A stretch of 5,622 nt of DNA from JBARCX01 sp049794535 (GTDB lineage: Bacteria > Pseudomonadota > Gammaproteobacteria > Xanthomonadales > Rhodanobacteraceae), in NCBI GenBank assembly GCA_049794535.1, contig JBARCX010000135.1, positions 1 to 5,622 on the forward strand, read 5' to 3'. The first letter of the stretch is position 1. Every line of letters starts with the position of its first letter. The notes below the pieces were generated by a model. The model saw nothing but the letters and a program-made list of their open reading frames with translations. It had not been told where the DNA came from and made no database searches. This document shows positions 4,969-5,622 of this stretch, one piece after another. The position numbers and the translations under genes were made by a program.

Positions 4969-5622
4969 TCACACTGATCGCGTGGCGACGACCGGTGGTA
5001 CCGCAGCGGCACGCAGCGCAGGTCCCAGCACAGCAAGCTGGCCGAGTAGCAACATCACCACCGCGCCCAATGGCAAATAGGACCATGGCAGGTGCGGCAG
5101 CTCGTAGTACAGCATCAAAAGATGATTACCCAGATACGCCAGCAACATACCCAGCGCGACACCCATGCCGACAATCAACACATTCTCGGCCAGGAAGTAA
5201 TGCAGGATGTCCGCACGTCGCGCCCCCAGCGCACGACGTATACCGATCTGCCGCGTACGCTTCTGCACCCAGAACCCGGTGAGCCCCATGATGCCAATCA
5301 CCGTGACGACCACCACTGCCAGCGTCACGCCGGCGAACAGCCACAATGCCGCGCGTTGGCTTTTGAACGCCCTATCGCGAAGCTCACTGTAGAAATTGAA
5401 CTTTGCGATGGGATGCGGGCCCATCATCACGCCGAACTGGCGCTTGATGGCTTCGTGCACGCTACGCATGGCGGCTTCGCGCATAGTCGGGTCAACGCGC
5501 ACGGCATAGCTTAATAGCGAGGCAGTACCGATGTGCTTCGCCAATAACACGGTGTAGTCCGCACGACCATCCGTGGCAAGGCTGAGTTGAACACGCAACA
5601 AGTGCTTCACAACACCCACCAC
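4969..5622 (-). CDS. ABC exporter permease, FtsX/MacB type (C-terminal part, 5' end outside window)
   Basis: The last 217 codons of a larger permease gene. The frame is open to the right edge, and the first visible codons are GTG GTG (VVGVVKH), so no start is in the window. Residues 1-85 of the fragment are the end of the periplasmic MacB-like core domain (VVGVV, then VRVDP). Residues about 91-204 are the FtsX-like permease domain (PF02687). It has membrane helices near 91-118, 148-171 and 182-204, with the conserved cytoplasmic segment KRTRQIGIRRALGARRADIL (121-140) between the first two. The C-terminal PALRAAAVPPVVATR block is the usual family ending. Such permeases work with a MacB/LolD-type ATPase and usually a membrane fusion protein, exporting peptides, macrolides or lipoproteins, or driving mechanotransmission. 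The substrate here is unknown. The partner genes would be upstream, beyond the right edge. The reading frame is intact. Confidence 0.93.
   Translation of the reverse strand: MVGVVKHLLRVQLSLATDGRADYTVLLAKHIGTASLLSYAVRVDPTMREAAMRSVHEAIKRQFGVMMGPHPIAKFNFYSELRDRAFKSQRAALWLFAGVTLAVVVVTVIGIMGLTGFWVQKRTRQIGIRRALGARRADILHYFLAENVLIVGMGVALGMLLAYLGNHLLMLYYELPHLPWSYLPLGAVVMLLLGQLAVLGPALRAAAVPPVVATRSV

Noticed and set aside
1..5622. CRISPR array, tRNA/rRNA, phage or toxin-antitoxin genes, riboswitch
   Set aside because: Looked for and not seen. The gaps are short, there is no regular repeat-spacer pattern, and all sizeable coding space is explained by housekeeping-style families.
1..5622. Window ends are reverse complements (GTGGTG at left, CACCAC at right)
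   Set aside because: Six bases; most likely chance. At the right edge the triplets are valine codons of the permease frame.

Overview
The window (about 60% G+C by eye, proteobacterial style) fits a high-GC gammaproteobacterium. The nearest match from memory is the Xanthomonadales/Rhodanobacteraceae type (Dyella, Rhodanobacter, Luteibacter and relatives). That placement is inferred from protein style, secreted peptidases with Ala-rich signal peptides, and intergenic CCCTCTCCCC repeats. It has not been confirmed by any search.

Every gene I can support lies on the minus strand, so transcription runs from the right edge to the left. In that order: (1) the 3' part of an FtsX/MacB-type ABC exporter permease (5622-4969), closed by a strong intrinsic terminator; (2) a secreted alpha/beta hydrolase of the S33 prolyl-iminopeptidase type (4881-3685); (3) a secreted DUF885 protein with a HEGxPGHH metallopeptidase-like signature (3596-1770); (4) an NtrC-type sigma-54-dependent response regulator (1506-166); (5) the first 25 codons of a gene for an exported protein, running off the left edge (76-1). 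The ORF is open to the left edge and too short to identify.

The gaps carry structure. Between permease and hydrolase is a perfect 12-bp hairpin followed by T5. Between hydrolase and DUF885 is a perfect 11-bp hairpin without a U-run, plus a 10-bp palindrome. Between DUF885 and the regulator (263 bp, the largest gap) is an inverted pair of about 49-bp GC-rich repeats that resembles a REP pair or small mobile repeat. Its regulator-proximal half holds short repeats that could be operator or promoter elements. Between the regulator and the last gene are a tandem CCAATTCCAT repeat and a weak hairpin.

Functionally, the two middle genes look like a pair of periplasmic or secreted peptide-degrading enzymes. 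They are flanked by an exporter permease and a two-component regulator. From general knowledge, regulators with this receiver type often sit beside MacB/FtsX exporter operons with a histidine kinase. Here two peptidase genes lie between, and no kinase is visible in the window. I found no convincing new defence, mobile or RNA system. The most unusual items are the inverted repeat pair, the regulator's modified receiver loop and GAYTGA motif, and the gene order.
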